From NCBI GenBank assembly GCA_947307415.1, contig CAMZJA010000003.1, forward strand, positions 62,001-126,000: a stretch of DNA of 64,000 bases, read 5' to 3'. The position numbers and the translations under genes were made by a program. Source of the DNA: an uncultured Bacteroidales bacterium. Its GTDB lineage: Bacteria > Bacteroidota > Bacteroidia > Bacteroidales > F082. The notes below the pieces were generated by a model. That model saw only the letters and a program-made list of their open reading frames with translations, had not been told where the DNA came from and did not search any database. Shown here piece by piece: positions 17,901-25,536 of this stretch (position 1 is the stretch's first letter; each line of letters starts with the position of its first letter).

Positions 17901-17974
17901 TCAAAAACTATGCAAAGAATTACGCCTGTGAGACCTCAAGGGCTCACCCGAAGTAATTATTGCATAGTTTTTGA
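17901..17974. other. Long nested inverted repeat between sodB and the flavoprotein gene
   Basis: Perfect 15-bp outer arms TCAAAAACTATGCAA (17901-17915) and TTGCATAGTTTTTGA (17960-17974) enclose a second arm pair (AATTAC/GTAATT) and a third (GTGAG/CTCAC). The whole 74 bp could fold into one extended hairpin. It may be a terminator of the flavoprotein gene, an mRNA processing site, or a small non-autonomous element; no coding is seen. Confidence 0.65.
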
Positions 17975-17982
17975 GTTCATTT

Positions 17983-19170
17983 TTATTTAATTATTGATTT
18001 TCCTATTTCGAGACCAAGATTGTACAATTTCTCGATGTCTTCTTCTCTAATCGGCGCACCCTTCACCTCAACCGGCTCGCTCACGACGTTCCATTTGCAA
18101 GCCTCAGCGTTCTCTTTCAAGGTCTTGAGACCGCCTCCGCTCCACGACGCACCGCCAAACAAGCCGAACACCTTGTTCTGTGGCTTGTACTCGGCCAACT
18201 CGTGAAGCAGTCCTGTCATGTTCGGGAAAATGCTTCCGTAGTGCGAGCAGGCTCCTAAAATAACGCCTTTGTATTTCCAGATGTCGCTGAAGATGAACGA
18301 CGTCTCCGTCTTCGCCACATCGTACACCTTAATCTCTTTCACGCCAGCGTCAGCCACGCCACGTGCCACTATGTCGGCCATGCGGCCTGTGTTGCCGTAC
18401 ATCGAGCCATACACAATAACCACGCCTTCTTTGGCCTGCTGCGAACTCCATGCAGTGTAACGCTCGATGACCCATTGAAGGTTGCTTCTCCAAATCAAGC
18501 CGTGCGAAGGCGCAATCATCTTGATGTCCAAAGTCTGCACCTTCTGAATGGTCTTCAGCGCCATCATAGCCACCTTTCCGACGATGTTAGCGTAGTAGCG
18601 GCGCATGTCGTCTTCGTAGAAGTCGAGGTTCACCTCGTCGTCGAAGATGCCGCCGTTCAACGCGCCGAAGCCGCCGAAAGCGTCGTTCGAGAAGATGATC
18701 TTCGTCGTCTGCTCGTATGTCGCCATCGACTCCGGCCAATGACACATCGGAGCCATGAAAAACTGCAGAGTGTGCTTGCCCAGACTCAACGTCTCGCCTT
18801 CAGCAACGATCTTCTTATTCTTAATCTCACCGTAGAAGTTCTCCAAAGGAGCGAACGTCTTGGCATTGCCGACCACCGTCACCTCCGGCCACTCTCTCAA
18901 CACCGCGCCCACCGAGCCGCTGTGGTCAGGCTCGTCGTGGTTCACGATAAGGTAATCCACCTTACGGTTGCCAAGTATGCGCTTGATCTGGAACATATAC
19001 TGCGCCATAAACTCCGGCTCCACCGGGTCGATCAACGCAACATGTTCATCCACAATAAGATACGAGTTATACGAAACGCCATTCGGCAGCTCCATATGAT
19101 TTTCAAAACATTCCGTGCGACGGTCATTCACCCCCACGTAATAAATATTTTCCGCTAATTTTATATTCAT
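17983..19170 (-). CDS. A-type flavoprotein (FprA-like O2/NO reductase)
   Basis: A 395-residue flavodiiron protein. The N-terminal metallo-beta-lactamase-like domain carries the diiron motif NHDEPDH (His78, Glu80, Asp82, His83), a further His in MCHWPES (His144), Asp in SNDAFGG and His in APSHG. The C-terminal flavodoxin domain has the FMN loop YGSMYGNTGRM. Such enzymes reduce oxygen to water or nitric oxide to nitrous oxide in anaerobes, taking electrons from rubredoxin. Genes for a flavin reductase-rubredoxin fusion and a rubredoxin lie directly upstream, giving a complete electron chain. Whether O2 or NO is the main substrate cannot be read from sequence. Confidence 0.93.
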   Translation of the reverse strand: MNIKLAENIYYVGVNDRRTECFENHMELPNGVSYNSYLIVDEHVALIDPVEPEFMAQYMFQIKRILGNRKVDYLIVNHDEPDHSGSVGAVLREWPEVTVVGNAKTFAPLENFYGEIKNKKIVAEGETLSLGKHTLQFFMAPMCHWPESMATYEQTTKIIFSNDAFGGFGALNGGIFDDEVNLDFYEDDMRRYYANIVGKVAMMALKTIQKVQTLDIKMIAPSHGLIWRSNLQWVIERYTAWSSQQAKEGVVIVYGSMYGNTGRMADIVARGVADAGVKEIKVYDVAKTETSFIFSDIWKYKGVILGACSHYGSIFPNMTGLLHELAEYKPQNKVFGLFGGASWSGGGLKTLKENAEACKWNVVSEPVEVKGAPIREEDIEKLYNLGLEIGKSIIK

Positions 19171-19202
19171 AATTTCATCTAATTTTTCATTATTTAAAAC
19201 GC

Positions 19203-19237
19203 TGTCATTCCGAGCCGTTTCGCAGCGAGGAATCTCG
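19203..19237. repeat. Dispersed palindromic repeat, copy 3
   Basis: TGTCATTCCGAGCCGTTTCG ... GCGAGGAATCTCG in the gap between the hrb-like and flavoprotein genes. Confidence 0.75.
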
Positions 19238-19245
19238 TTCTCTCT

Positions 19246-19854
19246 TCACGTCGGCTCCACATATTCAAACTCTTCCTTCCCGTGTTTGCACAGCGGACAA
19301 ACGATATCATCGGGCAGCTGCTCGCCTTCGTAAACCCAGCCGCACACCTTACACACCCAGCAGCCCTTCGTCACCGTTTTTTTCGGTTTGATATTCTTCT
19401 GATAATAATCGTAAGTTACTGAGTCTGAATCGTTTACCTTTACCGCATCCAAGACATCGGCGATAAACATGGTATGCGTGCCCAGGTCTATCGACTTCAC
19501 CACCCTGCATGCGAAATAAGCATTGATATGCTTCGGCAGATACAGCACATGGTTCACGGCGCGCAACTCCTGCTCGCAGTCAGCGAATTTGTTTACGTTC
19601 CTTCCCGACTGAAACCCGAAATGCTCAAACACCTTAAACGGCGTCTCCGTTGTCAACACGTTGATATTGAACACGCACGAGTCCAAGATAAGATCGTGCG
19701 TGTAGTTGTTTTTGTTGACAACTATCGACAACCTCAGCGGCTCGCTTGTCACCTGCTGCACAGTATTGATTATACAGCCGTTGTCGATGTTATCGTAGTT
19801 CGTCGTCAGGACATAAAGACCGTATCCAATCTTTGATAACGCTTTTGTGTCCAT
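19246..19854 (-). CDS. Flavin reductase-rubredoxin fusion (Hrb-like)
   Basis: A 202-residue protein. Residues ~1-150 form a flavin reductase-like FMN-binding domain (GYGLYVLTTNYDNIDNG at the start), and the last 45 residues are a rubredoxin with CKVCGWVYEG and CPLCKHG supplying four Cys ligands for iron. The same fusion is known as high-molecular-weight rubredoxin, which passes electrons from NAD(P)H to A-type flavoproteins in anaerobes such as Moorella. The downstream flavoprotein gene makes this role likely here. Confidence 0.9.
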   Translation of the reverse strand: MDTKALSKIGYGLYVLTTNYDNIDNGCIINTVQQVTSEPLRLSIVVNKNNYTHDLILDSCVFNINVLTTETPFKVFEHFGFQSGRNVNKFADCEQELRAVNHVLYLPKHINAYFACRVVKSIDLGTHTMFIADVLDAVKVNDSDSVTYDYYQKNIKPKKTVTKGCWVCKVCGWVYEGEQLPDDIVCPLCKHGKEEFEYVEPT

Positions 19855-19871
19855 TAACTTCTAACTCCTAA

Positions 19872-20030
19872 CTATTCAAGTCCGAAGTGTTCCTTACCTA
19901 CGCCACAAAGCGGGCATGACCAGCTTTCAGGTAATTTGTCGAATGGTGTTCCTGGAGCGATGCCGTTGTCAGGATCGCCTACTGCCGGGTCATAAACATA
20001 ACCGCAGACATCACAAACGTATTTTGCCAT
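19872..20030 (-). CDS. Rubredoxin
   Basis: A 52-residue protein starting [15 protein letters not shown] and ending with [12 protein letters not shown]; two CxxCG knuckles bind one iron. The spacing and length are exactly those of free rubredoxins. It lies 17 bp before the fusion gene and 19 bp after the dehydrogenase-like gene, so it belongs to the same minus-strand unit and probably feeds electrons to the flavoprotein. Confidence 0.96.
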   Translation of the reverse strand: MAKYVCDVCGYVYDPAVGDPDNGIAPGTPFDKLPESWSCPLCGVGKEHFGLE

Positions 20031-20049
20031 AGTTTTTAATTATTAAAGG

Positions 20050-21030
20050 TTAATTTAAATCGTTGTTTCTTCTCAAATATTGAAGTCTCTCGAATACTTT
20101 CACGTCGGCCGAGGCACTACATTTGCCCTTGAACTCATTGATGCTGTTGAAGTTATGTTTCTTCATCCAGCCTTCGAGGCCAGCCACCATGTCGGCTATG
20201 TGTTTCATGCCGTTGCGATACAATGTGCTGCACACCTGCACAGTAGTGGCGCCTGCAAGTATCTGACGCACAACATCTTCAGCCTTATGAACTCCTGTCG
20301 AAGCCGAGAGGCAGCATGGGATGCCCTGTGCCGAAAGCAACGAGATCCATCTCAAAGTGTCGCTGTTCTCTTCCTCAACCGAAAGCGCTGAACCCGGAAC
20401 CACTTTCATGTTCTCGATGTCGATCGTCGGGTTGTAGAAACGGTTGAACAATACCAAGCCTGCCGCGCCGGCCATCGACAATCTGAAAGCGATGTTGCCG
20501 ATGTTGGTGAAATGATTTCCGAGCTTCACCGAGACAGGTATCGTCACAGTCTTCTTTACCTCATTAAATATGCTAACTACTTCATCCTCAATGTTTTTCG
20601 ATGCTATGTCCTTGTCGAAAGGCGACACCGAGATGTTCAGCTCCAATGCGTCGGCGCCAGCGTCCTGAAGCTCCTTGGCGAAGCTTGTCCACTCGCCCTT
20701 GTCGGCACAGTTGATGCTCGCAATGATCGGGATATCGACACTTTTCTTTGCCTCACGGATAAGGTTGACATAGAGCGCGATCTCGTTTCCGCGAAGGAAA
20801 GTCTTCATATAAAGGTCGGCATCAGGATTTGAGTTGTAGATGTCGGTATAACCCTCTTCTTTCTTGATGTCGGAGAGAATCTGCTCCTCAAAAAGCGATT
20901 TCAAAACCACCGCACCGGCACCTGCCTTAGCGCAATTCACAATGCCTTCAACGGTTCCCGTAAAAGTTGAGCTTCCAACAACAATAGGATTCTTAAGTTT
21001 CAATCCAAGATATGATGTGGTTAAATCCAT
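20050..21030 (-). CDS. Dihydroorotate dehydrogenase-like flavoprotein
   Basis: A 326-residue TIM-barrel protein resembling class 1 dihydroorotate dehydrogenase: YLGLKLKNPIVVGSSTFTG at the start, LELNISVSPFD and SVKLGNHFTN in the middle, and a phosphate-binding ATTVQVCSTLYRNG near the end. The active-site loop, which normally has a Cys in class 1A or Ser in others (N-x-S-C/x-P), reads NISVSPFD, so dihydroorotate oxidation is doubtful. Its place next to rubredoxin suggests a redox role, but this is inference. Confidence 0.8.
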   Translation of the reverse strand: MDLTTSYLGLKLKNPIVVGSSTFTGTVEGIVNCAKAGAGAVVLKSLFEEQILSDIKKEEGYTDIYNSNPDADLYMKTFLRGNEIALYVNLIREAKKSVDIPIIASINCADKGEWTSFAKELQDAGADALELNISVSPFDKDIASKNIEDEVVSIFNEVKKTVTIPVSVKLGNHFTNIGNIAFRLSMAGAAGLVLFNRFYNPTIDIENMKVVPGSALSVEEENSDTLRWISLLSAQGIPCCLSASTGVHKAEDVVRQILAGATTVQVCSTLYRNGMKHIADMVAGLEGWMKKHNFNSINEFKGKCSASADVKVFERLQYLRRNNDLN

Positions 21031-21051
21031 AATTTTAAAATTTTCAATCTA

Positions 21052-21059
21052 CAAAGATA
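21052..21059 (-). promoter_or_regulatory. Putative -7 box of the dehydrogenase-rubredoxin-flavoprotein unit
   Basis: Minus strand TATCTTTG, a perfect TAnnTTTG box about 20 bp before the ATG at 21030. Confidence 0.55.
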
Positions 21060-21097
21060 TGAATTATTTGAGAATTCCAAGCGTTTTCGCAAAAATT

Positions 21098-22744
21098 TTA
21101 CTTCGTTATGACAACTTTAAGCGTCTGACTGCCATTATCCGAAACCACATTAACAGTATAAACTCCCGATTTCAAATTATTCAAAGTCGCCTCTAACTCA
21201 TTAACACTCATTGTGTTAACAATGATACGTCCAATATTGTCGCATACTGTCATATTTGACTTATCAACACCTTCTTTTAACTGAACTTTAACATTGCCTT
21301 TCGAAGGATTCGGATACACGCTGACGATCTCGTTTTCATTCATCACAACTTCCTGAACACCAAGCGATTGCAATGCCACCAAGAAGTCCGGAATACCATA
21401 TCCGTCGTAGTTGTTAGGATTGTTGGCATTGTTACCTGCTGCACGCACAGCGTCGCAGATCTCCTGCACTGATGCATTTGGTCTTGCCTGACGCAGACAA
21501 GCCACAGCGCCTGCCAGCACCGGGTTTGAGAACGAGGTGCCGTTGCCATTGTAATAATCACCATACCAGCCTCCAGGATATCCAGATGCCACGTATGTGC
21601 CTTCTCCCATTGCCATCACATCCGGCTTGATGCGGCCGTCGTATGTAGGGCCAACCGAACTGAAATCGGCGCGATTGCCATTGGCGTCGACAGCACCCAC
21701 GGTGATGATATGTTCAGCATCTGCCGGGATTCCCAGAGTGCAGGTGCCGCCGCCTTCGTTGCCTGCCGAGTTGGTGCAGATAATGCCACGACTCGCAGCA
21801 ATCTCCGCGCCGATGGTCATCGGCGCGGTGTGACCGTCATAATCAGGGAAAGTATGATCCCACTGCGGCATGTCGAAATCGATGTAACCCAACGAGGTCG
21901 AGCAAACGTCAACACCAAGGCTGTCGGCATATTCAGCACCCGAAACCCAGTTGTATTCCTCTACGATGTTTTCGCCATCGCCATCTTCAGTGTGAATAAG
22001 GTAATACGATGCCTTGTAAGCCGTTCCAACCATGTTGTTCGGGTCGTAAGCCGCCATAGTGCTCAAACATGAAGTGCCGTGTGTACTCTGCGAATACACT
22101 GATGATGAGCCGAAAACGAAGTCACGGACGCCGAGCAGACGGCCTTCAGCACGCATATTGTCGAATGTAGTATGGATATCAGTACCAACGAAACCGCCAT
22201 CCAAAATAGCAACATAAACACCCGTTCCGTCATATCCAAGCTCATGAAGTTTGTCGGCATTAATCTGCTTCACCTGCGTCTCGGCTCCGCCGTAATAACC
22301 TCTGAAACCACGAGTGTTTGTTGCCGAAGGCTTCATCTCATTCTCCAACCATATCTCCTTGTCGCGCTGTGCTTCAGGAAAATCCGGGCAGTTTCTCACT
22401 GCATCAACAAACTCCAAAGCGTTGATGGCGTCAACGACACTCTGACTTGTAGTGTAAACCGACACTCCGTTCAACCATTTTGAAGGATTAAGAAGCTGTG
22501 CGCCGCAATCAGCAACAGCCTGCAAATACTGAGGGTTAACAGGGATGTCGTACTCGTCGATTTCGATATTGAGTCTCGCACGACGCTCTAAAGCCCTCTG
22601 GCTCAAGAACTCCTCAGGATTGTCAATGGAATAAGGTGAGTTGGCCTTGTCTGTAAACTGTACCCAATAAATATTGGAAGCAATCTGTGCCTGCGCAAAA
22701 AATGCAGTCACAAATAAAATCAGTAAGAATGATAATTTTTTCAT
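21098..22744 (-). CDS. Secreted subtilisin-like serine protease with T9SS sorting domain
   Basis: A 548-residue S8 peptidase. A signal peptide (MKKLSFLLILFVTAFFAQAQ) is followed by a propeptide-like part, then the catalytic triad: Asp182 in VAILDGG, His222 in THGTSC and Ser404 in NGTSFSNP. The last 75 residues, beginning VSVYPNPSKGN and ending TLKVVITK, form a type A T9SS sorting domain, so the enzyme should be exported across the outer membrane and held on the surface or released. A good -33/-7 promoter is present upstream and no co-transcribed partner is seen. Confidence 0.93.
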   Translation of the reverse strand: MKKLSFLLILFVTAFFAQAQIASNIYWVQFTDKANSPYSIDNPEEFLSQRALERRARLNIEIDEYDIPVNPQYLQAVADCGAQLLNPSKWLNGVSVYTTSQSVVDAINALEFVDAVRNCPDFPEAQRDKEIWLENEMKPSATNTRGFRGYYGGAETQVKQINADKLHELGYDGTGVYVAILDGGFVGTDIHTTFDNMRAEGRLLGVRDFVFGSSSVYSQSTHGTSCLSTMAAYDPNNMVGTAYKASYYLIHTEDGDGENIVEEYNWVSGAEYADSLGVDVCSTSLGYIDFDMPQWDHTFPDYDGHTAPMTIGAEIAASRGIICTNSAGNEGGGTCTLGIPADAEHIITVGAVDANGNRADFSSVGPTYDGRIKPDVMAMGEGTYVASGYPGGWYGDYYNGNGTSFSNPVLAGAVACLRQARPNASVQEICDAVRAAGNNANNPNNYDGYGIPDFLVALQSLGVQEVVMNENEIVSVYPNPSKGNVKVQLKEGVDKSNMTVCDNIGRIIVNTMSVNELEATLNNLKSGVYTVNVVSDNGSQTLKVVITK

Positions 22745-22772
22745 TTTTTAACTTTAATTAAAATTAATGGCG

Positions 22773-22801
22773 CAAAGATATAAAAAAATTTGGATTGACA
22801 A
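22773..22801 (-). promoter_or_regulatory. Promoter of the subtilase gene
   Basis: Minus strand TTG at 22801-22799 and TATCTTTG at 22780-22773 with 18 bp between; both elements of the Bacteroidota promoter are present, about 29 bp before the ATG. Confidence 0.65.
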
Positions 22802-22892
22802 CATTTTTATTAGTCTATTGTGGCGCGGCATAATGAAATTAAGTCGTTTGTATGAACTTTCAAGCCGCACTTGATTATCCAGTTTATTGATT

Positions 22893-22924
22893 TGTCATTC
22901 CGAGCCTGAAAGGCGAGGAATCTC
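22893..22924. repeat. Dispersed palindromic repeat, copy 4
   Basis: TGTCATTCCGAGCCTGAAAG ... GCGAGGAATCTC in the divergent gap between the subtilase and pseudouridine synthase genes. A TGGCGCGGC motif lies 64 bp to its left (22821-22829). Confidence 0.75.
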
Positions 22925-22974
22925 AATTGTTGATAACTTGTTAATTTTTTAATACTTTGTGCCTTAAAATTTTG

Positions 22975-22982
22975 TAATTTTG
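22975..22982 (+). promoter_or_regulatory. Putative -7 box of the pseudouridine synthase gene
   Basis: TAATTTTG matches TAnnTTTG, 33 bp before the ATG at 23016. The nearest TTG is only 15 bp upstream, so the -33 is uncertain. Confidence 0.5.
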
Positions 22983-23015
22983 CAGCCCAAATTTTATTAT
23001 AATTATTTTTTAACA

Positions 23016-24248
23016 ATGAATAACGAAGAAAGAAACGGCAAACGTCAGCATGTTGCCAGAAGAAAAACTGCCGAAGTCAGGAGATTCAGTGACGAGAGAT
23101 TGGAGCAGTTTGAAAGAGAAAAAGCTCGCCGTGAGGGCGATGATGAACGCCACGAAAGAAAACCTTTCGGCGAAAGAAGAACCTTCGGTCGTCGTGATGA
23201 CGAGAGAAGACCATTCGGTCGTGACGACCGTGACGAACGCGGAACAAGAGGTGCTGCAAGAAAACCTTTTGCAAAACATTACGATGACGACGAGAAACCT
23301 GCAAGAAGAGGATTCTCGAGAAGAAATGATGACAACGAAAGAGAAGACAGAAAACCATTTGGTCGCAGAAGTTTTAACCGTGACGAACGCGAAGAACGTG
23401 GTTCAAGAAAGCCTTTCGGCGACAAAAAGCCTTTTGGCAAACGCTTTGATCGTGACGATGAACGCCCGAGAACAGGCGGCCGCCGTGGCTACCGCCGCGA
23501 GAAAGATCCTGAATTCGACCGTCCGCGCGCGACAGGCGAAATCCGCCTCAACAAATACCTCGCCGACTCAGGCATATGCTCACGCCGTGAAGCCGACGAC
23601 CTCATCCTCGCCGGTGCCGTGACAGTGAACGGCCAGGTGGTGACAGAACTCGGAACAAAAGTCAAGACAACCGATAAAGTGGTGTACGGCGGACAAGCTC
23701 TCAACCGTGAAAAACTTCGTTATGTGCTTCTCAACAAGCCTAAAGGCGTCATCACCACCAGCGACGACCCATACGAGCGCCACACCGTGATGGAACTCGT
23801 CGAAGGCGCTTGCCAGGAACGTATCTACCCTGTCGGCCGCCTCGACCGTAACACCATCGGTTTGCTGCTCCTCACCAACGACGGAGAACTCGCCAAGACA
23901 CTCACACACCCGAGCCATAACGTCAAGAAGCTGTATCACGTAACACTCAACAAGCCTCTGACAACCAAAGACTTCGAACAGATCGAAAAAGGTCTCATGC
24001 TCGAAGACGGCCCTATCACAGTCGACAAAATCGACTACGTCACCGACGACCCGACAATGCGTGAAGTGGGCGTGGAGATCCACTCCGGACGTAACCACAT
24101 CGTGCGCCGTATCTTCGAAAGCCTCGGCTACGAAGTCACGAAACTCGACCGCGTCATGCTCGCAGGCCTCACCAAACAAAACCTGCCGCGCGGACACTGG
24201 CGTTTCCTCACCAGCGCCGAGATATCAATGCTAAAACGTATAGAATAA
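23016..24248 (+). CDS. rRNA pseudouridine synthase with long charged N-terminal extension
   Basis: A 410-residue RsuA/RluB-family enzyme. The S4 RNA-binding domain starts near residue 174 (RLNKYLADSGICSRREAD), and the catalytic motif GRLDRNTIGLLLLTNDG supplies the nucleophilic Asp; GRNHIVRRIFE is a further family mark. It should convert a uridine in rRNA to pseudouridine. The first ~170 residues are highly charged repeats of Arg, Asp, Glu and Gly with FG pairs, an expected disordered RNA-binding tail seen in some Bacteroidota versions. The ATG at 23016 is used because the promoter box lies just before it; upstream codons in frame are not needed. Confidence 0.92.
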   Translation: MNNEERNGKRQHVARRKTAEVRRFSDERLEQFEREKARREGDDERHERKPFGERRTFGRRDDERRPFGRDDRDERGTRGAARKPFAKHYDDDEKPARRGFSRRNDDNEREDRKPFGRRSFNRDEREERGSRKPFGDKKPFGKRFDRDDERPRTGGRRGYRREKDPEFDRPRATGEIRLNKYLADSGICSRREADDLILAGAVTVNGQVVTELGTKVKTTDKVVYGGQALNREKLRYVLLNKPKGVITTSDDPYERHTVMELVEGACQERIYPVGRLDRNTIGLLLLTNDGELAKTLTHPSHNVKKLYHVTLNKPLTTKDFEQIEKGLMLEDGPITVDKIDYVTDDPTMREVGVEIHSGRNHIVRRIFESLGYEVTKLDRVMLAGLTKQNLPRGHWRFLTSAEISMLKRIE

Positions 24249-24249
24249 T

Positions 24250-25536
24250 ATGAAGAAAATTACACTTTTAATCTCTCTAATAATATCATTTTCAGCGCTG
24301 TTCGCCCAAAACGACACGCTGAAAGTGATGCAATACAACCTTTTAAATTACGGTAACAACACCAGCTACTGTACCACCACAAACAACAATATCAACGATA
24401 AAAACAGCTACATCAGGACTATCCTCACAGCCTACTATCCCGATATCTTCACCGTTTGTGAAATGGGAAAAAGCAGCTCCCTGCCATCCGATTTTGTGCA
24501 AAACGTGCTCAACATCAACGGCACAAACTATTGGATGACACGCGCAGGCTCCAACAACTCCAACTCATCGCTCATCAACTGCGTTTTCTATAACTCACTG
24601 AAACTCTCACTCGTAGCACATCATACCGCACAGACATACACCCGCGATATCGACGTTTACGATTTCCGCGTCAAAAGCGACGATTCAGGACAAACAATCT
24701 TGACATGCATCGTAGCTCACCTCAAGGCTGGCTCAAGCTCCGACGACGCCAGCAAACGCAAAATCATGGCCGAAAACACCATGAGCTACCTCGAAAGCAA
24801 CTATCGTGAGAAAAACGTCCTCATAATGGGCGACTTCAACCTCTACACCTCGACGGAAGGCGCCTATCAGGCATTCACCAACCAATCGGCCTACCCTAAC
24901 TCCTATTTCATCGACCCTCTCTATCCTTACGGAGTGGGCGCTTGGAACAATAACAGCAGCTACGCCGAATATCACACACAGTCGACACACAAAGATAGCG
25001 ACAGCAACTGCCACTCTTCAGGCGGCATGGACGACCGCTTCGACTTCATCCTGATGTCGGAAAACATCTACGGCGGCCGCGACGGCATACGCTACGTCGG
25101 CGGAAGCTACAACGCCCTCGGCAACGACGGCCGACGCTTCAACAAAAGCATCAATAACCCTACAAACTACGCAGTATCACAAGCAGTGGCCGACGCGCTC
25201 TACGGCAACTCCGACCATATCCCCGTGACAATGAAACTGGTTTATACCGGTCATTACGATGTTAATGAATTGAGTACCAATGAGTTAAGCTTCGATATCT
25301 TCCCGAATCCGGCTAACAATAAAATCAATATTCGCTTTTATCAAGATAATTTCGGACAAGCTAACTTATTGCTATTCAACACTTTAGGACAAACGGTTTA
25401 TTCCGAGAAGATTTCTGTCAGCGACGGAATGAGCGAACATGTCATACCTGTCGATAATCTCCAGAAAGGCTTGTATTTCCTGAAGATTTCCAACGCCGAC
25501 GGCTTGACTGAAACGGTTAAAATTGTTATAGAATGA
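24250..25536 (+). CDS. Secreted endonuclease/exonuclease/phosphatase family protein with T9SS domain
   Basis: A 428-residue protein with a signal peptide (MKKITLLISLIISFSALFAQ). Motifs of the EEP fold are visible: QYNLLNYG, an acidic VCEMG, VAHLKAG, MGDFNLYT and a final NSDHIPV with the catalytic Asp-His. The C-terminal ~85 residues (FDIFPNPANNK ... ETVKIVIE) are a type A T9SS sorting domain. It could be a surface nuclease or phosphodiesterase; the substrate is not determined. It starts 1 bp after the pseudouridine synthase stop and overlaps the transporter start by 4 bp. Confidence 0.9.
   Translation: MKKITLLISLIISFSALFAQNDTLKVMQYNLLNYGNNTSYCTTTNNNINDKNSYIRTILTAYYPDIFTVCEMGKSSSLPSDFVQNVLNINGTNYWMTRAGSNNSNSSLINCVFYNSLKLSLVAHHTAQTYTRDIDVYDFRVKSDDSGQTILTCIVAHLKAGSSSDDASKRKIMAENTMSYLESNYREKNVLIMGDFNLYTSTEGAYQAFTNQSAYPNSYFIDPLYPYGVGAWNNNSSYAEYHTQSTHKDSDSNCHSSGGMDDRFDFILMSENIYGGRDGIRYVGGSYNALGNDGRRFNKSINNPTNYAVSQAVADALYGNSDHIPVTMKLVYTGHYDVNELSTNELSFDIFPNPANNKINIRFYQDNFGQANLLLFNTLGQTVYSEKISVSDGMSEHVIPVDNLQKGLYFLKISNADGLTETVKIVIE

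Noticed and set aside
18475..19158. 227-codon plus-strand frame opposite the flavodiiron gene
   Set aside because: Antisense to a gene with complete metal and flavin motifs; no features of its own.
23580..24197. 205-codon minus-strand frame opposite the pseudouridine synthase
   Set aside because: Antisense shadow; the plus strand carries the catalytic and S4 motifs.
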